DNA of 6,151 nt, taken from Oscillospiraceae bacterium. GTDB lineage: Bacteria > Bacillota > Clostridia > Oscillospirales > Acutalibacteraceae. Under the pieces are notes generated by a model that was not told the DNA's origin, did no database searches, and was given only the letters and a program-made list of their open reading frames with translations. The translations under genes and the position numbers were made by a program. Every line of letters begins with the position of its first letter. The stretch's first letter is position 1. Shown here piece after piece: positions 1 through 5,532 of this stretch. The DNA is taken from NCBI GenBank assembly GCA_031283835.1, contig JAITBA010000110.1, positions 1 through 6,151 on the forward strand, read 5' to 3'.

Positions 1-850
1 CAAAGTTTTCGCGCAGGTAGTTGTCCGCTTCCAAAATTTCTTTTGCCATGGCCGTGCGGTCAATGGCGGCAAAAGAGGGGTGGCTGACGCTGTGGTTGCC
101 CACAATGTGCCCTTCGTTAATCATCCGGGCCACCACGTCGGGCGCGCGCTTCAGCTCGTCCACGGTGCAAAAAAAAGCGGCGGGCACCTGCTTTTCTTTC
201 AAAACGTCCAAAATTTTTGCGGTATTGCCGTTTTCATAGCCGCAATCGAACGTAAGATAGAGCACCTTCTCGTCCTTTGTCTGGTCGTCATAGGCCACGG
301 CGGCATATCGCTTTGTATTAAAAAACCTTTGATTATCAATCGAAATCTGATGAGGAACCCCGTTTTTTGCCGCGCCGTAGGCGTGTTCAATCTTTTTTGT
401 GGGCAGGTTGCGGCTGTTGTTGGGGTCCGGCACCTCCATCTTGCGCACAGGCAAAGGCTGCAGCCCCGTGCGGGTCGCAGCCCCCGGCACGCCCTTCAAA
501 ATCTCGGCGGTTGGCAACGAACCCGCCGGGCTGCCTGCGGCGGGTTCGTTTTCTTGTGTGGTTGTGGCCGATTCGTTCTCTGTGCCGGTTGCACTCTCGG
601 GGTCGGTGGGGCCGGTTTCGTCTTCGCGCCCGGTGACGCGCTCACCATAGATATCCGTTTGGTCGCCCGGCAAAATGGGGCTGCCGTCGGGCCAGGTGGC
701 CGGGCTTTCGCTTTCAATCGTGGTGGGCGTTGCGGTTTGCGGCGGGTTCTCATTTTGGTTGCCACAGGCGTTGAGTGCCAAGCAAGCCGCCGCCGCCAGC
801 GCCACAGCGCCGCCCCGCAACATCTTCCCGGCCGATTTTGTGTGTGCCAT
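1..850 (-). CDS. PdaA-like polysaccharide deacetylase lipoprotein (NodB domain), C-terminus off the window
   Basis: Likely a membrane-anchored, extracytoplasmic de-N-acetylase acting on peptidoglycan or another cell-wall glycan. 283 codons are present and the 3' end is cut by the window edge. The start is ATG at 850, with AGGAGGT about 6 bases upstream. Residues 1-28 form a signal peptide (basic start, then an Ala/Leu core) ending in a lipobox L-N-A-C with the lipidated Cys at residue 29. Residues about 30-115 are a Thr/Glu/Pro/Ser-rich, probably disordered linker. A PdaA-type pre-domain follows, then the NodB domain from about 195. Motif 1 is TFDCGYENG (T200-F-D202-C203-G), and motif 2 is GHIVGNHSVSH with metal-binding His253 and His257. 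The GYENG extension is typical of the PdaA branch rather than of chitin deacetylases. Cys203 replaces the usual second Asp, a metal ligand in classical NodB enzymes; B. subtilis PdaA has Asn there, as I recall. The later catalytic motifs are outside the window, so activity cannot be judged. Substrate is inference. Confidence 0.88.
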   Translation of the reverse strand, partial: MAHTKSAGKMLRGGAVALAAAACLALNACGNQNENPPQTATPTTIESESPATWPDGSPILPGDQTDIYGERVTGREDETGPTDPESATGTENESATTTQENEPAAGSPAGSLPTAEILKGVPGAATRTGLQPLPVRKMEVPDPNNSRNLPTKKIEHAYGAAKNGVPHQISIDNQRFFNTKRYAAVAYDDQTKDEKVLYLTFDCGYENGNTAKILDVLKEKQVPAAFFCTVDELKRAPDVVARMINEGHIVGNHSVSHPSFAAIDRTAMAKEILEADNYLRENF

Positions 851-874
851 TCTATTACCTCCTGCTATTCATGG

Positions 875-893
875 GTGCCAAACTAGTTTGCAC
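875..893. promoter_or_regulatory. near-perfect palindrome in the deacetylase leader
   Basis: The plus strand reads GTGC-c-AAACT|AGTTT-GCAC: two 9-base arms that match perfectly except for one extra C at 879. It lies 25-43 bases before the deacetylase ATG, just upstream of its ribosome binding site. It could be an operator for a dimeric regulator, or fold as a leader hairpin in the mRNA. The symmetry is seen directly; any function is inferred. Confidence 0.4.
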
Positions 894-905
894 GAGTTTC
901 ACAAA

Positions 906-911
906 ATTATG
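906..911 (-). promoter_or_regulatory. possible -10 element for the deacetylase gene
   Basis: The minus strand reads CATAAT, a 5/6 match to the sigma-A -10 box, about 56 bases before the deacetylase ATG. There is no good -35 at 16-18 bases upstream (about 929-934 reads AGTTTT), so the call is weak. If correct, transcription would start near 899, placing the 875-893 palindrome just after the start. The rest of the 851-992 gap is AT-rich, with no gene and no clear terminator. Confidence 0.25.
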
Positions 912-992
912 AACCGGAATGACTGGAAAAAACTATTAAATTCATCTTTTCATGGCAACGGAGGGTTGCTTGCAAACCAGGCTGCGTTTATT

Positions 993-2255
993 TTAAAAAT
1001 TTAAAAATTCTTCCACTGCTGTCTGCACCGCAATCTGGTCGCGCCCCGCGATGACCTGGGTGATCACCTGGCCGGGGATGCACAGAGGGATGCCCGGAGG
1101 GTATTGCCAAAGATATTCTGCCGCGACACGGCCCAGGCAGGCGGCGGGGGGCAGCAGCGCAAAGGCAGGGGTCACAGGGCAGGGGGCGGCGGGCAGAATC
1201 GCGGCGGGGGCGGCGGGGGGCGGCGCGGGCTGCGCGTCGAGGGCGTCCAGGGCTTCGGCAAGGCACGCCATCATCGCCTCCGTGTCGCAGGGGGAGGTGA
1301 GCAACAGCACACAGCGGCCCCGGGCATATTCCGGCTCAATGCCCCGGGCGCGCAAAAACGCCGCCGCGTGCGCCCCGTTGCCCGCGTCCACGCACAACTT
1401 TGAACGGTCGTCGGGCGCAAGCAAGCGCAAACGCCGCCACCGCGCGGCATGGGCAAAAAACGCGTCTAGCCGGGCTTGCCATTGAGAAAACCACGCGATT
1501 TTGTGCTGCTCCAGCAAGCCGATACATTCCGCGACAGAGCAGAGCAGCACATAGCTGGGGCTGCTGGTTTGAAACACGCGCAGGTTATGTTCCAGCAGAC
1601 TGCGGTTCACACGGGGGCCGCACACGTGCAGCAGCGCGGTCTGCGTGAGGGCGGGCAGTGTTTTGTGCAGGCTCATCACAACAAGATCCGCTTGCGGCAG
1701 CGGCAGGTGCGCCCCGTGGGCGGCGTCAACAAGCAGAGGAACGGGACAATGCACGCGGCTCACAACGCCCTCATACGTGGGGGAAGTGAGGACGCACAAG
1801 GCCGCGTTGCGGTGCGCTTGCAGGGCTTTGTCGAGCGTGCTTTGCGCGATGGCGCCGTGCAGTTCGCCTTCCCAGCCGGGCACGGGGTCAGGCTCCAAAA
1901 AAACGGGGCGCAACCGGCACAGCTCAAGGGCGTGGAAGACGCTCATGTGGCAATTGCGGGCCACGAGCACGGTGTCGCCGGGGCAAGTGAGCGCACGAAT
2001 GCCCGCCAAAATGGCCCCCGTGCTGCCGTTGACGCTGCAATAGGCCGCGTCGCTGCCCCAAAGCGCCGCCGCCCGGCCGGCAATGTCTTGCAGCAGGCCC
2101 GCGGGGTGCTGCAAATTGTCAAAGTCTTCAATTTCGGTGATATCCAGGGCATAGGGCAACGCACCGCCCAAAAGGGCAGTGTTGCGCTTGTGGCCGGGCA
2201 TATGAAAAGGCGTGCTTTGCAACCGTTGCAAGGCGGCCAGCAGTTCGTTGTTCAC
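993..2255 (-). CDS. Orn/Lys/Arg decarboxylase family protein (fold type I PLP enzyme)
   Basis: A PLP-dependent decarboxylase of the group that includes bacterial SpeA, CadA and YaaO, expected to make a diamine or agmatine in the cytoplasm. It has 420 residues. The N-terminus carries the family signature TPFHMPGHKRN (15-25). NGSTGA (76-81) is the cofactor phosphate-binding stretch, VDAAHGAH (176-183) supplies Asp177 and His180 around the PLP ring, and SLHKTLPALTQ (195-205) holds the Schiff-base Lys198. The C-terminal domain ends with YPPGIPLCIPG (385-395). It is shorter than the ~480-490 residues usual for SpeA/YaaO, and residues about 338-371 are a Pro/Ala-rich linker before the C-terminal motif. 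The start is GTG at 2255, overlapping the gpmI stop as GTGA, with no close Shine-Dalgarno (AGGGG lies about 15 bases away), so translational coupling is likely. Upstream in-frame sequence lies inside gpmI and looks non-coding, and the next Met (19) falls within the signature. Arg, Lys or Orn specificity cannot be told. Confidence 0.9.
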   Translation of the reverse strand: MNNELLAALQRLQSTPFHMPGHKRNTALLGGALPYALDITEIEDFDNLQHPAGLLQDIAGRAAALWGSDAAYCSVNGSTGAILAGIRALTCPGDTVLVARNCHMSVFHALELCRLRPVFLEPDPVPGWEGELHGAIAQSTLDKALQAHRNAALCVLTSPTYEGVVSRVHCPVPLLVDAAHGAHLPLPQADLVVMSLHKTLPALTQTALLHVCGPRVNRSLLEHNLRVFQTSSPSYVLLCSVAECIGLLEQHKIAWFSQWQARLDAFFAHAARWRRLRLLAPDDRSKLCVDAGNGAHAAAFLRARGIEPEYARGRCVLLLTSPCDTEAMMACLAEALDALDAQPAPPPAAPAAILPAAPCPVTPAFALLPPAACLGRVAAEYLWQYPPGIPLCIPGQVITQVIAGRDQIAVQTAVEEFLNF

Positions 2256-3757
2256 TTTTGCAGCAAGCTTTCCCCTGTCATTTCCGCGGGTTGGGCAATG
2301 CCCAGCACCTGCAGCAGCGTGGGGGCAATGTCGCTTAATTTTCCGCCGGGTTTTAGTTTGCAGTCGTAACCGCCAACCAGGAACGGCACGGGGTTGGTGG
2401 TGTGGGCGGTGAAGGGGCTGCCGTCGGGTTCGGCCATGTGGTCGGCGTTGCCGTGGTCGGCGGTGAGGAGCAGCACGCCGTTTTTGGCATGCAGCGCGGC
2501 CCACACGCGGCCCACACAGGCGTCCACGGCCTCCACGGCCTCCACGGCGGCGCCAAACAGGCCGGTGTGGCCCACCATGTCACAGTTGGCAAAGTTCAGC
2601 ACAATCACATCATAAAGCGCTTGTTCAATCACTTCCACCACTTTGTCGGCCACCTGGTAGGCGCTCATTTGGGGCTGCAAATCGTAGGTTGCCACGTTGG
2701 GGCTGTCAATCATCACGCGGTCTTCGCCGGGGTACACGGTTTCTTCGCCGCCATTGAGGAAGAACGTCACATGGGCATACTTGGTGTATTCCGCGATGCG
2801 CAGCTGCCGCAGCCCTTGTTCGCTGAGGATCGCGCCCAACACATGGTTGAGGCTTTGGGGTTGGTAGGCGACTTTTACGTTGGGCATGGTCGCGTCATAT
2901 TGCGTCATGCAGACATAGGTTAGGCGCAAATTTTTGCGGGGGAACTCGCTGAAGTCCGGGTCGACGAAGGCGCGTGTGATTTCGCGGGCGCGGTCGGGCC
3001 GAAAGTTAAAAAACACCAGGCTGTCGCCGGGCTGCACCGCCGAGGCTTGTTCCGCAATGGCGGGCACCACAAATTCATCCGTCACGCCCGCGTCATAAGA
3101 AGCCTGGATATACTCTCCGCCGCAGGCAAAGCGCGGGCCACGGCCGTGCACCATGGCATCGTAGAGCTTTTGTACGCGATCCCACTTGCGTTCGCGGTCC
3201 ATGCCGTAGTAACGGCCCGCGATGGTGGCAATTTGCCCCACGCCCAGCTCCCGCGTTTTTGCAAAAAGCGCCTCTGCAAACCCTTTGCCAGAGGAAGGCG
3301 GCACGTCGCGCCCGTCGAGCAGGGCGTGAATATAGACATTTTGCAGCCCATGACGCTTGGCCAACTCCAGCAAAGCATAAAGATGCGTGTTGTGGCTGTG
3401 CACGCCGCCGTCACTCACTAGGCCCAAAAGATGCAGCGCCTTGCCCTGCTTCGCGTTGTCGATGGCCGCAAGCAGCGCCGGGTTGGCAAAAAAGTCGCCG
3501 TCGGCAATGGATTTGCTGATGCGGGTAAGCTCCTGATAGACCACGCGCCCCGCGCCAATGTTGGTGTGGCCCACTTCGCTGTTGCCCATTTGCCCTTCGG
3601 GCAGGCCCACCTCCATGCCGCTGGCGCCAATCTGTGTGTGAGGATATTGCGCAAACAGTGCGTCAAGCCGCGGCGTTTTTGCGGCGGCAATGGCGTTGGC
3701 CTCCGGCCCGGCAATGCCGAACCCATCCATAATGCAAAGCAAAACCGGTTGTTTCAT
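2252..3757 (-). CDS. gpmI: 2,3-bisphosphoglycerate-independent phosphoglycerate mutase
   Basis: Interconverts 3-phosphoglycerate and 2-phosphoglycerate in the cytoplasm, using two Mn ions and a phosphoserine intermediate. It has 501 residues, close to the usual ~510. The metal and catalytic residues of the alkaline-phosphatase-like fold are all present: Asp11 (MDGFG), the nucleophile Ser60 (MGNSEVGHTNIGAGR), His120 (GGVHSH), Arg150-Asp151 (LDGRD), Arg253 and Arg256 (NFRPDRARE), Lys326 (YTKYAHVTFF), Asp393 and His397 (NCDMVGHTG), Asp434-His435 (TADHGN) and His452 (AHTTNPVP). I chose ATG at 3757 because MKQPVLLCIMDGFG is the normal N-terminus and GAGGTG sits 5 bases upstream; an in-frame ATG at 3799 would add 14 non-family residues. 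The gene ends in TGA that overlaps the next gene's GTG, and begins 57 bases after the rubredoxin stop. No clear promoter lies in that gap, so it may be read from further upstream. Confidence 0.97.
   Translation of the reverse strand: MKQPVLLCIMDGFGIAGPEANAIAAAKTPRLDALFAQYPHTQIGASGMEVGLPEGQMGNSEVGHTNIGAGRVVYQELTRISKSIADGDFFANPALLAAIDNAKQGKALHLLGLVSDGGVHSHNTHLYALLELAKRHGLQNVYIHALLDGRDVPPSSGKGFAEALFAKTRELGVGQIATIAGRYYGMDRERKWDRVQKLYDAMVHGRGPRFACGGEYIQASYDAGVTDEFVVPAIAEQASAVQPGDSLVFFNFRPDRAREITRAFVDPDFSEFPRKNLRLTYVCMTQYDATMPNVKVAYQPQSLNHVLGAILSEQGLRQLRIAEYTKYAHVTFFLNGGEETVYPGEDRVMIDSPNVATYDLQPQMSAYQVADKVVEVIEQALYDVIVLNFANCDMVGHTGLFGAAVEAVEAVDACVGRVWAALHAKNGVLLLTADHGNADHMAEPDGSPFTAHTTNPVPFLVGGYDCKLKPGGKLSDIAPTLLQVLGIAQPAEMTGESLLQK
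2523..2549. repeat. three 9-base tandem repeats inside gpmI
   Basis: The plus strand shows tccacggcc twice followed by tccacggcg. On the coding strand this gives the in-frame peptide repeat AVEAVEAVDA (residues about 404-413), between the Asp393/His397 site and the Asp434-His435 site. It lies in a helical, surface-like stretch where small in-frame length changes would be tolerated. Probably slippage during replication. Confidence 0.7.
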
Positions 3758-3814
3758 CTGCACACCTCGTTCCAAAAAATTTTTGGGGCTTGTCTCCACG
3801 CGTCAAAGCAAAGC

Positions 3815-3970
3815 CTACTCTTCACTAAAATACTCTTTTCCGAGCCCGCACACGGGGCAAACCCAGTCCGCGGGCAAATCGGCAAAGGCGGTGCCGGGGG
3901 CAATGCCGCCGTCGGGGTCGCCCAAGGCCGGGTCAAAAACGTAACCGCAAAGACACGCAAACGTTTGCAT
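3815..3970 (-). CDS. rubredoxin with a shortened first knuckle
   Basis: A 51-residue one-electron carrier with a single Fe(Cys)4 centre, typical of anaerobes, where it feeds electrons to rubrerythrin, flavodiiron proteins or similar oxygen and peroxide reductases. The middle and end are classic rubredoxin: GYVFDP (9-14), GDPDGGIAPGTAFADLP (17-33), DWVCPVCGLGK (35-45) with Cys38 and Cys41. The first knuckle reads FACLCGY, that is Cys6-x-Cys8-Gly, one residue shorter than the normal C-x-x-C-G. All four Cys are therefore present but the first pair is closer. Start is ATG at 3970 with AAAGGAG about 8 bases upstream; the stop is TAG at 3815-3817. It lies between purA and gpmI on the same strand. 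Its redox partner is not in this window. Family identity is very clear; the effect of the short knuckle is unknown. Confidence 0.95.
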   Translation of the reverse strand: MQTFACLCGYVFDPALGDPDGGIAPGTAFADLPADWVCPVCGLGKEYFSEE

Positions 3971-4022
3971 AAAAATTTCTCCTTTGAAATGTGTGTAGTT
4001 TTTAGAAAACGAAGCAAAAAGT

Positions 4023-4031
4023 ATTCTATCA
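4023..4031 (-). promoter_or_regulatory. possible extended -10 promoter for the rubredoxin gene
   Basis: The minus strand reads TGATAGAAT: an extended -10 (TG, one base, then TAGAAT, 5/6 to consensus). It would start transcription near 4016, giving a leader of about 45 bases to the rubredoxin ATG. There is no recognisable -35; that position falls inside the distal copy of the purA tail. It would allow rubredoxin, and possibly gpmI, to be expressed apart from purA. Confidence 0.3.
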
Positions 4032-4033
4032 TC

Positions 4034-4165
4034 GCTGCTATATCTTCGCGGTGCGCACCAGAATTTCCTCCCGCTTGGGGCCGTTAGAGGCTAAGCGAAG
4101 AGCTGCTATATCTTCGCGGTGCGCACCAGAATTTCCTCCCGCTTGGGGCCGTTAGAGACTAAGCG
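4034..4165. repeat. direct repeat: the purA 3' end duplicated beyond its stop codon
   Basis: Two 64-base copies, 4034-4097 and 4102-4165, are identical except at one base (G at 4090, A at 4158) and are separated by 4 bases. The 4102-4165 copy is the genuine end of purA: its last 19 codons (Arg410 to Ile428), the TAG stop and 4 bases after it. The 4034-4097 copy is a remnant that repeats those codons and the stop, with Val412 GTC changed to GCC (Ala). The 68-base offset puts it out of frame with purA and it has no start codon, so it is not expected to be translated as such. Most simply a recent short tandem duplication. A scar of an element that targets the end of purA, or an assembly artefact, are less likely alternatives. 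Confidence 0.95.
4095..4117 (-). other. hairpin across the purA stop codon
   Basis: On the minus strand GCGAAGA, 9 bases, then TCTTCGC form a perfect 7-base-pair stem. The loop contains the purA TAG stop. One arm is the genuine purA end; the other consists of the 4-base spacer plus the edge of the duplicated tail, so the stem exists only because of the duplication junction. There is no T-run after it, so it is not a standard terminator. It might slow ribosomes or protect the mRNA 3' end. Confidence 0.4.
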
Positions 4166-5392
4166 GATGGGCACTTCGATTTCTTTTTCAATCAGATCGA
4201 TATAATTTTGGGCGGCCTGGGGCAGCGCGTCGTAGTCGCGGACGCCGCGCACTTCCCGGCCAAAGCCGGGCACCGTCACATACACAGGCTTCGCCTTTTT
4301 TAGCAGCGGTGTCACAGGAAAATCCCGCGTGACAACACCATTGATTTCGTAGCCCACGCAGAGCCGCAGCTCGTCGAGGTAGCTCAGGCAATCGACGGCG
4401 GTCAGCACCGCTTCGGTCGCGCCCTGCACCGCGCAGCCATAGCGGGTCGCCACGCAGTCGAACCAGCCCACGCGCCGGGGCCGGTGCGTCGTCGCGCCGT
4501 ATTCCCCCGCGTCGCCGCCGTGTTCGCGCAATTGCACGGCTTCGTCGCCAAACAGTTCGCTCACAAACTCGCCCGCGCCCACCGCGCTGGAATACGCTTT
4601 TGTCACCGCCACAATGTCGGTGATGGCGTGGGGCGGCACACCCGCGCCAATGGCGCCATAGCCCGCCAGCGTAAAGCTGGAGGTCACCATGGGATAAATG
4701 CCGTGGTCGGGGTCTTTCAGGCTGCCCAGCTGCCCCTCCAGCAAGATGTTTTTGCCCTCCTTCACGGCTTGCCGCAAAAACTTTGCCGTGTCGGCCACAA
4801 AGGGTGCCAGCCAATCGCGCAGCACCAGCAACTCTGCCAGCAGCGCGTCCGCGTCGAGCAGCGGCTGGTGATACACATGCGCGATCAGGATATTTTTTGT
4901 CGCACACACGGCCTCCAGGTGCTCTTTGAGCGACGCTTCGTCAAACAGTTCGCACACCTGAATGCCGGTTTTGGCGTATTTATCGCTATAAAACGGGGCA
5001 ATGCCGCTTTTGGTGGAACCATAGGCCTTGTCTGCCAGGCGGGCTTCTTCATAAGTATCCAGCAGCACGTGGTAGGGCATGAGCACCTGCGCGCGTTCGC
5101 TCACCAGCAGTTTGGGGGTTGGCACGCCGCGCGCCACCACACCCTCATATTCCGCGCGGAGCTTCGTGATGTCTAGCGCCACCCCGTTGCCCAAAACATT
5201 CGTCACGTTTGCGTGGAACACGCCGGAAGGCAGCAGGTGCAGCGCGAATTTTCCGTAGGCATTGATGATCGTATGCCCGGCATTGGCGCCGCCCTGAAAC
5301 CGCACCACCACATCCGCCTGCGCCGCTAGCATGTCGGTGGCCTTACCCTTGCCCTCGTCGCCCCAGTTGGCGCCCACAATCGCCTTGACCAT
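4106..5392 (-). CDS. purA: adenylosuccinate synthetase
   Basis: Makes adenylosuccinate from IMP, aspartate and GTP, the first step from IMP to AMP, in the cytoplasm. It has 428 residues, the usual length. The N-terminal GANWGDEGKGK (7-17) is the GTP/IMP loop with catalytic Asp12, and NAGHT (37-41) carries catalytic His40. DPDHGIYPMVTSS (227-239), VAVTKAYSSAVGAGEFVSEL (261-280), HRPRRVGWFDC (303-313), LCVGYEING and the C-terminal SNGPKREE follow in family order. Several normally near-invariant motifs differ: the usual GTTxRGIGP reads GSTKSGIAP (125-133) and EGAQG reads EGQLG (219-223). I believe these belong to a divergent clostridial PurA branch, and the catalytic Asp, His and Arg positions remain. 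ATG at 5392 is preceded by AGGAGGT 7 bases upstream and a strong promoter. The last 19 codons are duplicated just downstream. The rubredoxin gene follows on the same strand. Confidence 0.97.
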   Translation of the reverse strand: MVKAIVGANWGDEGKGKATDMLAAQADVVVRFQGGANAGHTIINAYGKFALHLLPSGVFHANVTNVLGNGVALDITKLRAEYEGVVARGVPTPKLLVSERAQVLMPYHVLLDTYEEARLADKAYGSTKSGIAPFYSDKYAKTGIQVCELFDEASLKEHLEAVCATKNILIAHVYHQPLLDADALLAELLVLRDWLAPFVADTAKFLRQAVKEGKNILLEGQLGSLKDPDHGIYPMVTSSFTLAGYGAIGAGVPPHAITDIVAVTKAYSSAVGAGEFVSELFGDEAVQLREHGGDAGEYGATTHRPRRVGWFDCVATRYGCAVQGATEAVLTAVDCLSYLDELRLCVGYEINGVVTRDFPVTPLLKKAKPVYVTVPGFGREVRGVRDYDALPQAAQNYIDLIEKEIEVPIRLVSNGPKREEILVRTAKI

Positions 5393-5412
5393 GCCAATAA
5401 CCTCCTGAATGG

Positions 5413-5439
5413 TTTCTTTCTGCCTTGCAGCAGAAGAAA
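5413..5439 (-). promoter_or_regulatory. stem-loop at the 5' end of the purA leader
   Basis: On the minus strand TTTCTTCTGC, a 6-base loop TGCAAG, then GCAGAAAGAAA form a stem of about 10 pairs with one bulged base; the inner 6 pairs TTCTGC/GCAGAA are perfect. It lies between the -10 box and the purA ribosome binding site (AGGAGG at 5401-5406). The predicted transcription start (near 5435) falls in the first arm, so the mRNA would begin with the inner stem. Such 5'-terminal hairpins can stabilise mRNA. It does not resemble a purine riboswitch, and I see no terminator partner. Confidence 0.5.
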
Positions 5440-5441
5440 TA

Positions 5442-5471
5442 ATTATACCATAGGATTCAAGTAAAAGTCAA
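5442..5471 (-). promoter_or_regulatory. sigma-A promoter of purA
   Basis: On the minus strand the -35 is TTGACT (5466-5471, 5/6 match), the spacer is 18 bases, and the -10 is TATAAT (5442-5447, perfect) preceded by TGG, which makes an extended -10. Predicted start near 5435, leaving a leader of about 43 bases. It probably also drives the downstream rubredoxin and gpmI genes, since no clear terminator lies between them. No PurR box was recognised. Confidence 0.82.
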
Positions 5472-5495
5472 GATAAAAATTTTGCGTTTTTGCCT

Positions 5496-5523
5496 TTGCT
5501 TTTTGGTTAAAATGTGTTATAAT
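5496..5523 (+). promoter_or_regulatory. sigma-A promoter of the sugar symporter gene
   Basis: TTGCTT (5496-5501, weak -35), a 16-base spacer, and TATAAT (5518-5523, perfect) preceded by TGT, which makes an extended -10. Predicted start near 5530, about 53 bases before the ATG. It runs back to back with the purA promoter, with about 24 bases between the two -35 boxes. The weak -35 fits a promoter that could depend on an activator, but that is only inference. Confidence 0.72.
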
Positions 5524-5532
5524 GAATGCATA

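Noticed and set aside
80..886. Long plus-strand open frame opposite the deacetylase
   Set aside because: It is antisense to a clear NodB lipoprotein, rich in Arg/Gly/Cys with no family look, and has no ribosome binding site.
955..969. Small hairpin (GCAAC/GTTGC) after the decarboxylase as a terminator
   Set aside because: Only a 5-base-pair stem, and no T-run follows on either strand.
1476..2369. Long plus-strand open frame opposite the decarboxylase
   Set aside because: A shadow frame caused by high GC; the minus strand carries all PLP-enzyme motifs.
2256..2504. Longer decarboxylase start, 83 codons upstream of the GTG
   Set aside because: That stretch lies within gpmI in another frame and reads as Arg/His-rich low-complexity protein; the family N-terminus begins right after the GTG.
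2402..2923. His/Val-rich plus-strand open frame opposite gpmI
   Set aside because: Composition reflects the reverse complement of gpmI codons, and gpmI is complete with every active-site residue.
3772..3786. AT palindrome (CCAAAA/TTTTGG) in front of gpmI as a terminator or operator
   Set aside because: A weak A/T stem with a tiny loop next to the ribosome binding site; this composition gives such matches by chance.
3758..3799. Upstream ATG for gpmI, adding 14 residues
   Set aside because: The family N-terminus starts at the inner Met, which has GAGGTG at the right distance.
3754..4032. 92-codon minus-strand open frame between gpmI and purA
   Set aside because: It overlaps the real rubredoxin gene in another frame and has no family features.
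4484..5176. Plus-strand open frame opposite purA
   Set aside because: Antisense to an intact purA; no start signal or recognisable domain.
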